Shown here: positions 17,969-26,603 of the stretch, in pieces
How positions within the stretch are numbered: the first letter of the stretch is position 1
How the letters are laid out: each line of letters begins with the position of its first letter
The notes under the pieces: generated by a model
What the model was told of the DNA's origin: nothing
Databases searched by the model: none
Seen by the model: only the letters and a program-made list of their open reading frames with translations
Program-made: the position numbers and the translations under genes
Origin: Acidisarcina polymorpha
GTDB lineage: Bacteria; Acidobacteriota; Terriglobia; Terriglobales; Acidobacteriaceae
Length of the DNA: 64,000 nt
NCBI RefSeq assembly: GCF_003330725.1
Contig: NZ_CP030840.1
Span: 5,456,001-5,520,000 of the forward strand
Direction: 5' to 3'

Positions 17969-18169
17969 TCAGGAGCCGCCGCTATGCTCCGCCGCTGCGT
18001 CCGGCTCGGGATAATCGGTATCGTTGTCCTTGATCTGTTCATCTTGATCACGGTGGCCAAGCTGGCCATTTAAAGACTCATCGCTAGGGGATTGGCGTCG
18101 ATCGGATTCAACGGCGCCCTTGTGCACATCGCTATCTGGGTGGTTCTCTTGTGGGGTATGTTCGGTCAT
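17969..18169 (-). CDS. Small acidic hydrophilic protein, unknown
   Basis: 66 residues if started at ATG 18169. It is strongly hydrophilic, rich in Asp, Glu, His, Asn and Pro, with a stretch NGQLGHRDQDEQIKDNDTDYPEP and no predicted secondary structure or signal. The ribosome-binding site is weak. Its composition differs from the GC-driven Arg/Ala/Pro composition of shadow ORFs, which is the main argument for it being real. Intrinsically disordered; function unknown. Confidence 0.4.
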   Translation of the reverse strand: MTEHTPQENHPDSDVHKGAVESDRRQSPSDESLNGQLGHRDQDEQIKDNDTDYPEPDAAAEHSGGS

Positions 18170-18236
18170 GGCAGTGAGTGGATGAAGCATTGGGACCGGG
18201 GGTTGCATACTCGACGTTTGGATGGCCGCTACGCGA

Positions 18237-19160
18237 CTACTGCCGAGAGGCTGACGGTTTTGGAGTGGGGTTGATGCGAACGCCCAGGGCATTCAGGCGG
18301 CTGCGCGCCTGCTGGGCTTCCGGGGTTTGAGGATAACGCTGGATGAGGCTGCGGAGCTCGCGAACGCCCGCGTCGCGCTGATTGAGGGCGATAAGGGCCT
18401 CTCCTTTGCGAAGCTGGGCTGCCGGGATCTTCGGATTTCCGGAGTACTGCTCGACGGTGGAGTCATAGGCTTTGATGGCGGCCTGATAGTTGCCCTGGCG
18501 GTAGGCAATCTCGCCGAGATAAAACTGGGCATTGCCGGCGAGATCGTCCTGGGGATAGTAGTGGAGCAGGTCAGTGAACTCCGATCCAGCGACGTCGTAG
18601 CGGGCTGAGTTGTAATCGCGCAGCGCACTCTGGTACAGATCTCCGACCGGCGGAGCCTGGGGGGCGGCTGCTTGCGGCGCCGGGCCCGTCGACGGGCTGG
18701 GCGCTGGCATTCCGCTCCCTGGCGCAGCGCCGGTTGGAGCTGCTTGAGGCGTGGAGAGATTCTGCGATTGCGATTGCAGATCCTGTATGGCCTTGTTGAG
18801 AGTGGCAACTCTGGCCTTCAGCTCATCGACCGAGTCATTGAGGGTTTGAACCTGGCCCGAGACTCCATCGACCTTGGTCGAGGTGGCATCGCTTTGCGCC
18901 TTCACGGTCTGCGACAAGCTTTCCATGGTCGAGGACATTTTGTTGACGCTGTCGGCGGTCTGTTCAACGAGGTGCTGCAGAACTCCCATGCTTTCGGCAT
19001 TGGCGCGCTGCATCTGCTGCAGACTATCCTGCAAAGCCTGCACCTGGGTCTGCAGCTGGATCATGTCCTTGGACGCGGCAAAGGCGGAGGGAAATGAGAG
19101 AAAGATCGCCATGGCAGCGATCGGGGCGATCCTCAGGACTTGGAGTCGAGTCTTCTTCAT
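18237..19160 (-). CDS. ybgF: Tol-Pal associated periplasmic TPR protein (YbgF/CpoB)
   Basis: 307 residues: a signal peptide (1-28, AFAAS), a coiled coil (about 30-130), an Ala/Pro/Ser linker (about 130-165), and a C-terminal TPR domain starting LYQSALRDYNSARYDVAGSEF and continuing through GNAQFYLGEIAYRQGNYQAAIKAYDS. This layout matches YbgF/CpoB, which links the Tol-Pal machine to cell-wall synthesis during constriction. It is the last gene of the tonB-tolB-pal-ybgF series on this strand, 97 bases after pal. Confidence 0.9.
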   Translation of the reverse strand: MKKTRLQVLRIAPIAAMAIFLSFPSAFAASKDMIQLQTQVQALQDSLQQMQRANAESMGVLQHLVEQTADSVNKMSSTMESLSQTVKAQSDATSTKVDGVSGQVQTLNDSVDELKARVATLNKAIQDLQSQSQNLSTPQAAPTGAAPGSGMPAPSPSTGPAPQAAAPQAPPVGDLYQSALRDYNSARYDVAGSEFTDLLHYYPQDDLAGNAQFYLGEIAYRQGNYQAAIKAYDSTVEQYSGNPKIPAAQLRKGEALIALNQRDAGVRELRSLIQRYPQTPEAQQARSRLNALGVRINPTPKPSASRQ

Positions 19161-19257
19161 CGGTTTTAGTCTATTCCACAGAACTGGCCGGAACTCTCAT
19201 CGACCCAGACGTAACACCAAGAACTTGCAGTCCGGGCCGGCTTGAGTGGTGTCAAAC

Positions 19258-20031
19258 CTAGCGATCGATCGAGAACTGGCCGCGGCGGTTCTGTTGCCAG
19301 CAAGTTTCATCGTGTTCGCTGCAGAATTGCTTTTCCTTGCCATAGCTGACAGTACGGATGCGGTCGGGACTGATGTGAGCATCGATCAGGGCCTTCTTAA
19401 CAGCACTGGCGCGATTTTCACCCAGAGCCAGATTGTATTCGGTAGAACCGCGCTCGTCGCAATAACCTCCGATGACCACTTTAATGTTGGGGTGGGCGGA
19501 CAGGTAAGCAGCGTCTTTAGCAATGACGCTCTGGGTCTGGGCGGTCACGTCGTAGCTGTCGTAGTCGAAGAAGACGTCCTGGACGTTCTGGCGGAAGCTA
19601 GCGTCGTCAGTCATGTTGTTACCGGAATCGCTGGTCGAGGAAGCCATCCCCGAGTTGACCGTGACCCGGGTCGTCGCATCAGCCGAGCCGCCGTCGCCGC
19701 GAGCGACCAGGTGGTAATTGGTCGAAGAAGTCGGATTCACGGTCTGCGTTCCCGAACTGGGCACTTTGCCAATGCCATCGATCGAAACATCTGTAGCGTC
19801 TGTCGTGTGCCAGGTGAGAGCGACTGCATCGCCCGGACTGACGACTGTCGGTGCGGCCGTGATGCTGGCTGTAGGCGCGGGAGATGTCATTGCCGGCGGC
19901 GGTGGAGGAGGGGGCGGGGCCGCTTTCTTTTTGCAGCCGCTCACGACCAGCAATGAGGCCAGAATGGCGAAGGATGCAAGATATTGGCGATGGTAGGTTT
20001 TCAAATGTTTTACCCTCTTTAAGAACTGCAT
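19258..20031 (-). CDS. pal: Peptidoglycan-associated lipoprotein with extra Ig-like domain
   Basis: 257 residues from ATG 20031; a TTG at 20004 with AGAGG 9 bases upstream is an alternative. The lipobox VSGC predicts lipidation at Cys 33. A proline run is followed by an Ig/PKD-like domain (about 53-145: ITAAPTVVSPGDAVALTWHT, SSTNYHLVARGDGG). The C-terminal OmpA-like peptidoglycan-binding domain (about 160-257) contains VFFDYDSYDV, GYCDERGSTEYNLALGENRA and NRRGQF. Pal holds the outer membrane to peptidoglycan with TolB. The Ig-like insertion is not part of classical Pal (about 170 residues). Confidence 0.92.
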   Translation of the reverse strand: MQFLKRVKHLKTYHRQYLASFAILASLLVVSGCKKKAAPPPPPPPPAMTSPAPTASITAAPTVVSPGDAVALTWHTTDATDVSIDGIGKVPSSGTQTVNPTSSTNYHLVARGDGGSADATTRVTVNSGMASSTSDSGNNMTDDASFRQNVQDVFFDYDSYDVTAQTQSVIAKDAAYLSAHPNIKVVIGGYCDERGSTEYNLALGENRASAVKKALIDAHISPDRIRTVSYGKEKQFCSEHDETCWQQNRRGQFSIDR

Positions 20032-20063
20032 GGTTTCGATCTCGTGTGCAAAATCAACCGGAA

Positions 20064-21437
20064 TCATTTCCAACTCCAGTTTGGCATGGAGCTGTTGCTG
20101 CCGTGAGTGAGCTGTTGCTGTTGGCTGCCGTCCGCCAGCATGCTCCAGACCTCGGCGCGATGGTTGGTCTCGCGCTCGAAAACGATGTGCCGTCCGTCAG
20201 GCGCCCATGACGGAAAGTCGTTGCGGCCAGCGTCATGGGTGAGCTGGGTCCAGCGCTTGCTGGCAATATCCATGATGTAGATGTCTTGTCCTCCCGGCGC
20301 TCCCGGCCCGTACTTCCGGTCCCAGGCGAAAACGAGGAATTGTCCATTGGGCGACCAGGAGGGTGAGGTGGCGTAACCGCCGTCGGTCATCCGCTGGACA
20401 TTGCCGCCATCGGTGTCGGCGGTATAGATCTGGGGCAGGCCGGTGCGGCCGCCGACCCAGGCTATCTGGGAGCCGGTCTTGGGATTCCAGCAGGGCGAGA
20501 CATTGGGCCCTCGAAAGGACGTCACGGCGCGGGCGCCGCCACCGTTGGCGTCACTGATGTAGATCTGCGTATCTCCGGAGCGGCTGGATGAATAGGCCAG
20601 CTTGTTGCCATCGGCGGACCACGCCGGAGACTGGGTCGTTCCACCCGGTGATTGAAAGGCAACGGTCCGGTTCAGCACCAGCGAGTACATGCGGATGCTC
20701 CATCCACTGCCGCCGAGCGAAGTGAACGCAATGCGGGAATTGTCGGGCGAGATGTGGGGCGAGAGCGAGATGCTTCCTAGGTGAGTGACCTGACGGGCCC
20801 CCTGGCCGTCGTAGTCCATCTCCCAAACTTCTTTCGTGCCACTTTTCGAAGACACGTAGAAAATGTGGGTCTCGGCGATGCCGTTGATGCCTCCGCCAAG
20901 GCGGAGGATGATCTCGTCGGCAAAGCGGTGGGCGACGAGGCGGGCATTGTCCTGCGTGGCGACCTCGTTATATTGCTTGCCTAGCACCTGCGGACTCTGC
21001 GCGTTCTTGGCGTCGAAGAGCCAGCCGGAGACGACAACCCGGCCCCCGTTCACCGCCAGAGACCCGAAGGCGACCATCTCTGCGTTGCTGGGTGCGTTGG
21101 CCCATTCGCCAAGGTTGATCTGTTGCGGCGAGGCGGGAGTGGAGGGCGGCGCGATGCTCTTCGAAACCAGGTCGAAGATGCCGGCGTTGTTCAGGTCGTT
21201 GAAGAGGGTGGCGTCGAAGGTCGTCTTGAGCGCCGGGGTCTGCGGATCTTGCGAAGCCGGGGCGAAATCGGCGGCGGCTATGCGGATCTTTTGCGCGCCG
21301 AGATTGGTGCCGGTGCGCACCCAATCCTGGGCTCTGGCAACGCTAGAGGCGAGGAGTAAAACAGCGATCGAAACTGCCGACAGTGATACGGCACCAGGGA
21401 AGCTGGAAATCCGGGCGATGTTCTTCGTCATGCTCAT
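20064..21437 (-). CDS. tolB: Tol-Pal system protein TolB
   Basis: 457 residues with a signal peptide (cleavage near ARAQD, about residue 37), an N-terminal alpha/beta domain (to ~185) and a C-terminal six-bladed beta-propeller (about 205-450). The propeller shows repeated blades such as LSPHISPDNSRIAFTS, SPAWSADGNKLAYSSSRSGDTQIY, SPSWSPNGQFLVFAW and DFPSWAPDGRHIVF. TolB is the periplasmic partner that binds Pal. It lies between the TonB/TolA-type protein and pal, as expected for the system. Confidence 0.93.
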   Translation of the reverse strand: MSMTKNIARISSFPGAVSLSAVSIAVLLLASSVARAQDWVRTGTNLGAQKIRIAAADFAPASQDPQTPALKTTFDATLFNDLNNAGIFDLVSKSIAPPSTPASPQQINLGEWANAPSNAEMVAFGSLAVNGGRVVVSGWLFDAKNAQSPQVLGKQYNEVATQDNARLVAHRFADEIILRLGGGINGIAETHIFYVSSKSGTKEVWEMDYDGQGARQVTHLGSISLSPHISPDNSRIAFTSLGGSGWSIRMYSLVLNRTVAFQSPGGTTQSPAWSADGNKLAYSSSRSGDTQIYISDANGGGARAVTSFRGPNVSPCWNPKTGSQIAWVGGRTGLPQIYTADTDGGNVQRMTDGGYATSPSWSPNGQFLVFAWDRKYGPGAPGGQDIYIMDIASKRWTQLTHDAGRNDFPSWAPDGRHIVFERETNHRAEVWSMLADGSQQQQLTHGSNSSMPNWSWK

Positions 21438-21598
21438 TTCATGCTAACGCCAAGTCGTTCCTTGCGCTGGTCAATTGATAACCGGCTAGTGCCTTCCCAA
21501 CTACGTCGAAACCAGCAGCGAGGCTCAATTTCCTTTCATCAAAGCGAACGCTAAGGCAAAGACAAGCGTGTTCCCTCGGCCTTCATCGCGAAGCGCGG

Positions 21599-22456
21599 CT
21601 AGTGATTCGGTCCCGAATATTCACAGTAGTATTCAACGCTGATACTGCTCTGGTTGTACCCGCTCGGCAGTGGACCGAAGGTGTCCACGCGCTGAACGGC
21701 GCGTAGACAGGAGGTGTCAAGTGTCGGGCTGCCGCTTGAGGCCATCACATGAACGTTGCTGGGCACGCCATCTCGCGAAACGCTGAAGTTGAGAAAGACA
21801 CGCGCGCCTGCGGGGGTCGTGGGCTGGACTTCCTGCTGGTACCAGTTGCGGGCGACCGTACGCTTGATGATGTCCACGTAAAAAGGGAACTGCGAGCCGA
21901 AGTCGCCGCCTTTGATGTTCACCGGGTTGCTCGGGCCCTGGTTCGAACTGAGGCTGCGGGCCATGTTGGGGGCTGCCTCCCCGTAGGTTGCACGGTTCTG
22001 TGGGACGGGCACTGGGCTCGGATAGCGACTGGCCCGGGAATCGACCGGCTGACGCGGCTGCGGCTTTGGAGGAGGCTCATTCTGAGCTACTTTTTTGGGA
22101 GGCGCCGGCTTCGGCTGCTGTTTCACCGGGATCGGTATGGCGTCTGGCTCAGGCTGCTGAGTGGCTTTCGGTTGCGGCGCATCCGGCGCCGGAGCGGGGC
22201 TCGGTGTCGGCGTCGCCAGCACGCTCGGGGTGGGAGGCTGTTCCTGCGGGAGTGGGACGGCTGGCGCATTGCTGACTAAAGTCGCCTGGATGGCTCCCTG
22301 AGTGGTATTCGAGCCCCAACTTTCCCGGTGCAGATGCCCATGGATGAAACTCCAGCCCGCAATCGCCGCCGCCACGGTCAGGTGGAGCGCCAGAGATCCC
22401 GCGGTGAACTTGCCGATGTGGTCGTCTTGAGAGTCGAGTTGGATATGTGACGGCAA
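21599..22456 (-). CDS. TonB/TolA-type energy-transducing protein
   Basis: 285 residues: a short cytoplasmic N-terminus, one membrane helix (about 20-40), a long Pro/Gln/Lys-rich periplasm-spanning region (about 65-150), and a C-terminal TonB/TolA domain (about 195-280: FPFYVDIIKRTVARNWYQ, FSVSRDGVPSNVHVMASSGSPTLDTSCLRAV). Located directly upstream of tolB, it probably acts as TolA, coupling proton flow through a TolQR motor to the outer membrane. No tolQ or tolR gene precedes it; the next feature upstream is a tRNA gene. Confidence 0.85.
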   Translation of the reverse strand: MPSHIQLDSQDDHIGKFTAGSLALHLTVAAAIAGWSFIHGHLHRESWGSNTTQGAIQATLVSNAPAVPLPQEQPPTPSVLATPTPSPAPAPDAPQPKATQQPEPDAIPIPVKQQPKPAPPKKVAQNEPPPKPQPRQPVDSRASRYPSPVPVPQNRATYGEAAPNMARSLSSNQGPSNPVNIKGGDFGSQFPFYVDIIKRTVARNWYQQEVQPTTPAGARVFLNFSVSRDGVPSNVHVMASSGSPTLDTSCLRAVQRVDTFGPLPSGYNQSSISVEYYCEYSGPNH

Positions 22457-22655
22457 GGCTCTCTTAGTTTAAGGCAAGCGGTCCTGATGAGATTATTTTG
22501 TAGGTTTCGCCGATGCTTCACGCCATTCTTCTCGTTTCGGATTTTGCGCAGCGAAGTGGCGTTTGCGGAAGAGAGTGAGTTCTTCCATCGAAAGTGATGA
22601 GCACGCCCGGTGCAGGTGCAATAGCTTTGATAAACTAAGGGAACCGGAGAAACAG

Positions 22656-22731
22656 GCCGACGTAGCTCAGTTGGTAGAGCAGCCGATTCGTAATCGGCAG
22701 GTCAGCGGTTCAAGTCCGCTCGTCGGCTCCA
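22656..22731 (+). tRNA. tRNA-Thr(CGT)
   Basis: A full cloverleaf of 76 bases including an encoded CCA. The acceptor stem is GCCGACG/CGTCGGC, the D arm GCTCAGTTGGTAGAGC, the anticodon stem GCCGA/TCGGC around loop TTCGTAA (anticodon CGT, reading ACG), and the T arm AGCGG TTCAAGT CCGCT. Its last 16 bases recur at 24390-24405. Confidence 0.95.
22716..22731 (+). repeat. Putative attachment repeat, tRNA-borne copy
   Basis: The sequence CCGCTCGTCGGCTCCA, the 3' end of tRNA-Thr, is repeated exactly and in the same orientation at 24390-24405. tRNA 3' ends are common integrase target sites. Confidence 0.55.
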
Positions 22732-23208
22732 CAAAACAGAAGATTCACAGCTTTCTGTCCTCCGCTGCTCGTCTGTAAAAGCCGCTCATTTCAGTTGACA
22801 ATATGCCGTATCTTTAAGTGCCGCCGTATCGGGTGACTTTCCGATTGAAGTGAACCGTGAGTACTCCGAAGTGACTCCCCAACCATTCTCCGGACTCTGG
22901 CCAGGCGTGACATAACGGTTCCGATTGGGATCTACAATGTATCCACAATTTTCCGGTAGGATGCATCCTTAACGTCACCCAGCAAAATGACGTCGCGAAG
23001 GATGACGGGCAGCCGCCCGATCGCGCCTCTAACCGCCTTCAGATCGGCGTACGCCCAATGTTACTCGGAACAAATAAACAGGTTGGCCTACGAATAAAAG
23101 TCGCCTAAGTCAGTTCTAAAGTTGAGATCCATCCGGGCAGGAACTTTACTGTTCCACCTCGGTGACGACACCGCGTCAAATCGAGGATCTCTCCCAAGGA
23201 GCGCTTAC
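22732..23208. other. Gene-free stretch inside the putative island
   Basis: 477 bases between the tRNA gene and the DUF1684 gene. I see no convincing ORF, RNA or terminator. It is somewhat more AT-rich at its start than the surrounding coding DNA. It presumably holds the DUF1684 promoter. Confidence 0.35.
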
Positions 23209-24138
23209 TTGCTTAAGTATCGAGCATCGACACGACAAGCAATTTTCTCGCTTCTTCTCCTCCTTTTTCTGCGCCCAGTCAGTTGGACCCAGGAGACTAG
23301 CAGCTGGACGCAAAGAGAATTGGCCTGGCGAGAGCATCGTACCGCGCTTCTGCTAAGCGAGCCTCCCCAAGGATGGCTCTCTGTGGTGGGCTTGAACTGG
23401 CTTACAGAAGGGGTGTCCGTCTCTGTAGGGTCGGCGAGTGATAACACCGTTCGCATGGATGACTGTTCACAACATCTGGGTGTCTTCCGTCTCAAGAATG
23501 GGAAAGTTACCATCTCGCCCCCGGTGGGAGGATTCCCCGGCAGCGTACACATTGACGGTCAACGAGCGAGCGAGCAGACCCTGCGTCCTTACTATGCATC
23601 AGAAGAGCCGTCGACAATCAGGGATGGCTCCGTAACGATCTACATCTTGTCGGATGGTGACAAGCTTGGCCTTAGCATCTGGGATACAAAGGCTCCCACC
23701 AGGCTACAATTTCGTGGCTTGCAGTATTTTCCGGCAAGCTCCAAGTATTTGATCCACGCTCGCTGGATCCCCTACAATCCGCCTCGGGTGGAAACACACA
23801 CCTCAATCTTAGGGCTTCCCTCTGAAAGCACGGTGCCTGGAGCGGCGGAGTTCGTCCTCGAAGGCGAGACATTCCGGGTGGAGCCACTTGACATGGACGA
23901 AAGTCTGCTGCAGTTCGCCCTGGCCGATCGTACCAACGGGTCTACAACGTATGGCGGCGGTCGCTATCTCACCACCGCTTATCCCGATCACGGCCTGCGA
24001 AATCCAGGGGAGATAGTGCTGAACATGAACAGGTTGTACAATCCTCCGTGCGCCTTCACGCACTACGTCAACTGCACACTGGCACCAGCTCAAAACCGGC
24101 TCTCGATCAAGTTAGAGGTCGGCGAGAAGAAATACTAG
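23209..24138 (+). CDS. DUF1684-family exported protein
   Basis: 309 residues from TTG 23209, chosen because AAGGAG lies 7 bases upstream and the start gives a normal signal peptide (LLLLLFLRPVSWTQ). The longer ORF from 23122 has no ribosome-binding site. The mature protein matches DUF1684: an early WREHRTALLLSEPPQGWLSVVGLNWL, then YFPASSKYLIHARWIPYNPP, a middle FALADRTNGSTTYGGGRYL, and a C-terminal ending with an AYNPPC-like NRLYNPPCAFTHYVNC. Members are about this length; their activity is unknown. It is the only gene between the two putative attachment repeats. Confidence 0.85.
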   Translation: MLKYRASTRQAIFSLLLLLFLRPVSWTQETSSWTQRELAWREHRTALLLSEPPQGWLSVVGLNWLTEGVSVSVGSASDNTVRMDDCSQHLGVFRLKNGKVTISPPVGGFPGSVHIDGQRASEQTLRPYYASEEPSTIRDGSVTIYILSDGDKLGLSIWDTKAPTRLQFRGLQYFPASSKYLIHARWIPYNPPRVETHTSILGLPSESTVPGAAEFVLEGETFRVEPLDMDESLLQFALADRTNGSTTYGGGRYLTTAYPDHGLRNPGEIVLNMNRLYNPPCAFTHYVNCTLAPAQNRLSIKLEVGEKKY

Positions 24139-24475
24139 GATGGATAAAGTTGGGCTTTGCCTCGGCTCGTCAAGCTGACGATACAGTACAAAAATGACGC
24201 ATAGAGAGACGCTGAATAAGAACTCCCAGACGATCATTGTTTGGCTACTCCAAGGGAGTAGATTGTGGATCGCCGTGTTCTAGCATCAGGTGTTTTATAG
24301 GCGCCTGCCGCCTCTGGGCTCCCGCCGGTCCTTGGCAGTCGTGCTTGCTCAGCTATTGCCGTGATGTAATCCATTGCTCCCACGTCGAACCGCTCGTCGG
24401 CTCCAAGAAGGTCAGTCTTTACAGTAGTTTTAGCTGGTGCCTACCAGCCCGCAGCCCTGACGTCGTGTCGAATGT
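24139..24475. other. Gene-free stretch containing the second attachment repeat
   Basis: 337 bases between the DUF1684 gene and the convergent TetR gene. Apart from the 16-base tRNA-derived repeat at 24390-24405 I see no gene or clear terminator. Confidence 0.4.
24390..24405 (+). repeat. Putative attachment repeat, distal copy of the tRNA-Thr 3' end
   Basis: An exact 16-base copy of the end of the tRNA-Thr gene, including CCA, 1674 bases downstream in direct orientation. The flanks do not match the rest of the tRNA, so this is not a second tRNA gene. Confidence 0.55.
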
Positions 24476-25117
24476 CTAACTGAGCCCTCGTTCCACCATC
24501 ACGACTAGGCGCTCGCCCAGCGCCAGCACCATCTCTCGCGGCATCTTGTAGAGCGGTCCTTCGAGCACCAGAAGTGCCAGGCCGTGAACTGTCGACCATG
24601 CGAGGTATTCCGCGTCCTGGCGACTCTGCTTGCTGAGAAGACCGCTATCCTGCATGCGGTCCAGAGATAGTGAGAGCAGTTGAAACGGATTCAGCCCCAT
24701 GGAGGCCGTGTTCGCCGGGTTTTGTTCATGCACAGGAGGGGGGACCGAGAATGCCGTTCGAAACATCCCCGGCTCTTTCATCGCGAATCCCAGATACCCC
24801 ATACCCACCGCACGCAGACTCTTTCGCGCAAACCCTTGCGGATCGCGTCCTGGACGGCACTTTTTCATCTCAGCTTCGATTGCCCCGGCAAGCCGGGACA
24901 GACAGGCCGACCGTACCGCCTCCAGCAGTTCAGCCTGATTGGTGAAGTGCCGATATGCCGCATTGGGCGAAACCCCCGCCTGCCGGGTTGCCTCTCGCAG
25001 AATGACCGCATTGGGCCCTCCAATCTGGGCCATCTCCAGGCCGGCCGCTATGAGGGCGTTACGCAGATCGCCATGCCGAAAAGTCTTGCGTTTGCCGGTC
25101 GAAATTGGGTTTTTCAT
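24476..25117 (-). CDS. TetR-family transcriptional regulator
   Basis: 213 residues from ATG 25117. The N-terminal helix-turn-helix is typical of the family (LRNALIAAGLEMAQIGGPNAVILREATRQAGVSPNAAYRHFTNQAELL). The C-terminal ligand domain contains AWSTVHGLALLVLEGPL, as in the WHG-type TetR group. It is transcribed divergently from a VOC-family gene across a 115-base region with two operator-like dyads, so it probably represses that gene and itself. The ORF extends to 25168 but that part has no better ribosome-binding site. The ligand is unknown. Confidence 0.88.
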   Translation of the reverse strand: MKNPISTGKRKTFRHGDLRNALIAAGLEMAQIGGPNAVILREATRQAGVSPNAAYRHFTNQAELLEAVRSACLSRLAGAIEAEMKKCRPGRDPQGFARKSLRAVGMGYLGFAMKEPGMFRTAFSVPPPVHEQNPANTASMGLNPFQLLSLSLDRMQDSGLLSKQSRQDAEYLAWSTVHGLALLVLEGPLYKMPREMVLALGERLVVMVERGLS

Positions 25118-25157
25118 CGTCTGTTCAACGAAGAGTGTAACGCGGAAAGATCTCCTT

Positions 25158-25205
25158 GTGGACAGCATCCACTTTTCGATAGTAATGTATGTGGACAGTG
25201 TTTAC
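25158..25205. promoter_or_regulatory. Two operator-like dyads in the TetR/VOC divergent region
   Basis: GTGGACAGCATCCAC (25158-25172) and GTGGACAGTGTTTAC (25191-25205) share 11 of 15 positions. The first is a perfect interrupted inverted repeat and the second resembles a TetR-type operator half pair. Their centres are 33 bases apart, about three helical turns. Confidence 0.55.
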
Positions 25206-25232
25206 TTCATTGCGACGAAAGGAAGGTGCAAC

Positions 25233-26012
25233 ATGGCAGACGGTTTCATCTGGTACGAACTCGTAACCAACGACGTGGACAAGGCAGCCAGCTTTTACAA
25301 GAAAGTAGTCGGCTGGGACATCAAAGACTCAGGCATGCCGGGCATGAAGTACATGATCTTTGGTAAAGACGGCAAAGATGTCGGTGGCATGATGACCTGG
25401 GCTGGCGCTGGCGCTCCTGACCTTCCTGCGCAGTGGATGGGTCACATCCACACCGCGGAGCTCGACGAAGAGCTGAAGGCTGTAGCCGCCGACGGCGGGA
25501 CTATTTTGAAGGACGCTCAGGATATTCCGGGCGTTGGACGTTTCGCGGTCGTGCTCGATCCACAAAAGGCGAAATACATGCTCTTTGAACCGGGTAAACA
25601 AGATGCTCCGCCTCGCCTGGATCAGTTGGCGGTGGGTAATGTGGGATGGCACGAACTACTCACCGACAATCAAGCGACGGCTTTTGACTACTACTCCAAG
25701 CATTACGGTTGGCAGAAAGATCTCGCGCACGACATGGGCGCCATGGGTACCTATCAAACTTTTCGGACCGATAAGCCTCTTTACACCGGCGGAATGATGA
25801 ACCGTAAAGGGCCCGGCATGCCAGAAGATATTCCCGCACACTGGCAGTTTTACTTCACCGTCGACAACATCGAGGGGGCTGAGAAACGTGTGATCGAAGC
25901 GGGAGGCACGATAGTGCTCCCTCCGATGGACGTGCCCGGAGGTTCGCGCATCCTGCAGGCCACAGACGACCAGAACGGGCACTTTGCTCTCATGCAGGGA
26001 CCCAACTCCTAA
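25233..26012 (+). CDS. VOC-family protein with two glyoxalase-like domains
   Basis: 259 residues from ATG 25233, with GGAAGG 7 bases upstream. Two tandem VOC (glyoxalase/bleomycin-resistance) modules are visible: residues 1-120 (FIWYELVTNDVDKAASFYKKVVGWDI) and about 130-259 (VGWHELLTDNQATAFDYYSKHYGW). VOC proteins bind a metal and act as dioxygenases, isomerases, or drug-binding proteins; the substrate here is unknown. It sits divergent from the TetR gene and is followed by another VOC gene. The much longer ORF start at 24939 runs into the regulator and is rejected. Confidence 0.88.
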   Translation: MADGFIWYELVTNDVDKAASFYKKVVGWDIKDSGMPGMKYMIFGKDGKDVGGMMTWAGAGAPDLPAQWMGHIHTAELDEELKAVAADGGTILKDAQDIPGVGRFAVVLDPQKAKYMLFEPGKQDAPPRLDQLAVGNVGWHELLTDNQATAFDYYSKHYGWQKDLAHDMGAMGTYQTFRTDKPLYTGGMMNRKGPGMPEDIPAHWQFYFTVDNIEGAEKRVIEAGGTIVLPPMDVPGGSRILQATDDQNGHFALMQGPNS

Positions 26013-26107
26013 CCGCAATTTGCTTCATGCCCAATGCAGCTGCGCTTTGCTCGCACGTGAACGGCTGCAGACCTACGGCGAGTTCCAAAACTGAGAGGAG
26101 AGAGCAC

Positions 26108-26590
26108 ATGTCTGACAAAATGATCACATGCCTATGGTTTGACCACGGGAAAGCACACGAAGCAGCCGAATTCTACGCCGCCACCTTTCCCAACAGCCGC
26201 CTCGGTAAGACCAGCGCCTCGCCCGCGGACACGCCGTCCGGTCCCGAGGGTCAGGAACTCATCGTTGAGTTCTCTGTTTGCGGGCGCGATTTCCTCGGGC
26301 TTAATGGCGGCCCGAAGTTTGTCCCCAACGAAGCCGTCAGCTTCGTTATCGTCACCGACGATCAGGCAGAGACCGACCGTCTGTGGAACGCGATAGTTGG
26401 CAACGGCGGCAAGGAAAGCATGTGCGGCTGGTGCAAAGACCGCTGGGGCTTTTCATGGCAGATCACGCCGCGTGCCGTGCTCGTCGCGACCCAGGACCCC
26501 GATCGAGCTGCCGCCAAGCGTGCGATGAACGCCATGATGACGATGCGAAAGATAGACATCGCCGCGATCGAGGCTGCTCGAGCCGGCTGA
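26108..26590 (+). CDS. VOC-family protein, PhnB-like
   Basis: 160 residues from ATG 26108 behind AGAGGAGAG. It matches the PhnB-like VOC group often mislabelled as 3-demethylubiquinone methyltransferase: MITCLWFDHGKAHEAAEFYAATFPNS near the start, then QELIVEFSVCGRDFLGLNGGP, CGWCKDRWGFSWQITP and a helical C-terminus with AAKRAMNAMMTMRKIDIAAIEAA. The group has no firmly assigned reaction in this context. It follows the two-domain VOC gene by 95 bases and is likely in the same TetR-linked unit. Confidence 0.88.
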   Translation: MSDKMITCLWFDHGKAHEAAEFYAATFPNSRLGKTSASPADTPSGPEGQELIVEFSVCGRDFLGLNGGPKFVPNEAVSFVIVTDDQAETDRLWNAIVGNGGKESMCGWCKDRWGFSWQITPRAVLVATQDPDRAAAKRAMNAMMTMRKIDIAAIEAARAG

Positions 26591-26603
26591 TACGCGTGAA
26601 ACC

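Noticed and set aside
22563-22778. 71-residue ORF over the tRNA gene
   Set aside because: It reads through tRNA-Thr and has no ribosome-binding site.
24939-25232. Long N-terminal extension of the two-domain VOC protein
   Set aside because: The extension is antisense to the TetR gene and spans the operator region; ATG 25233 has a strong ribosome-binding site and begins at the domain edge.
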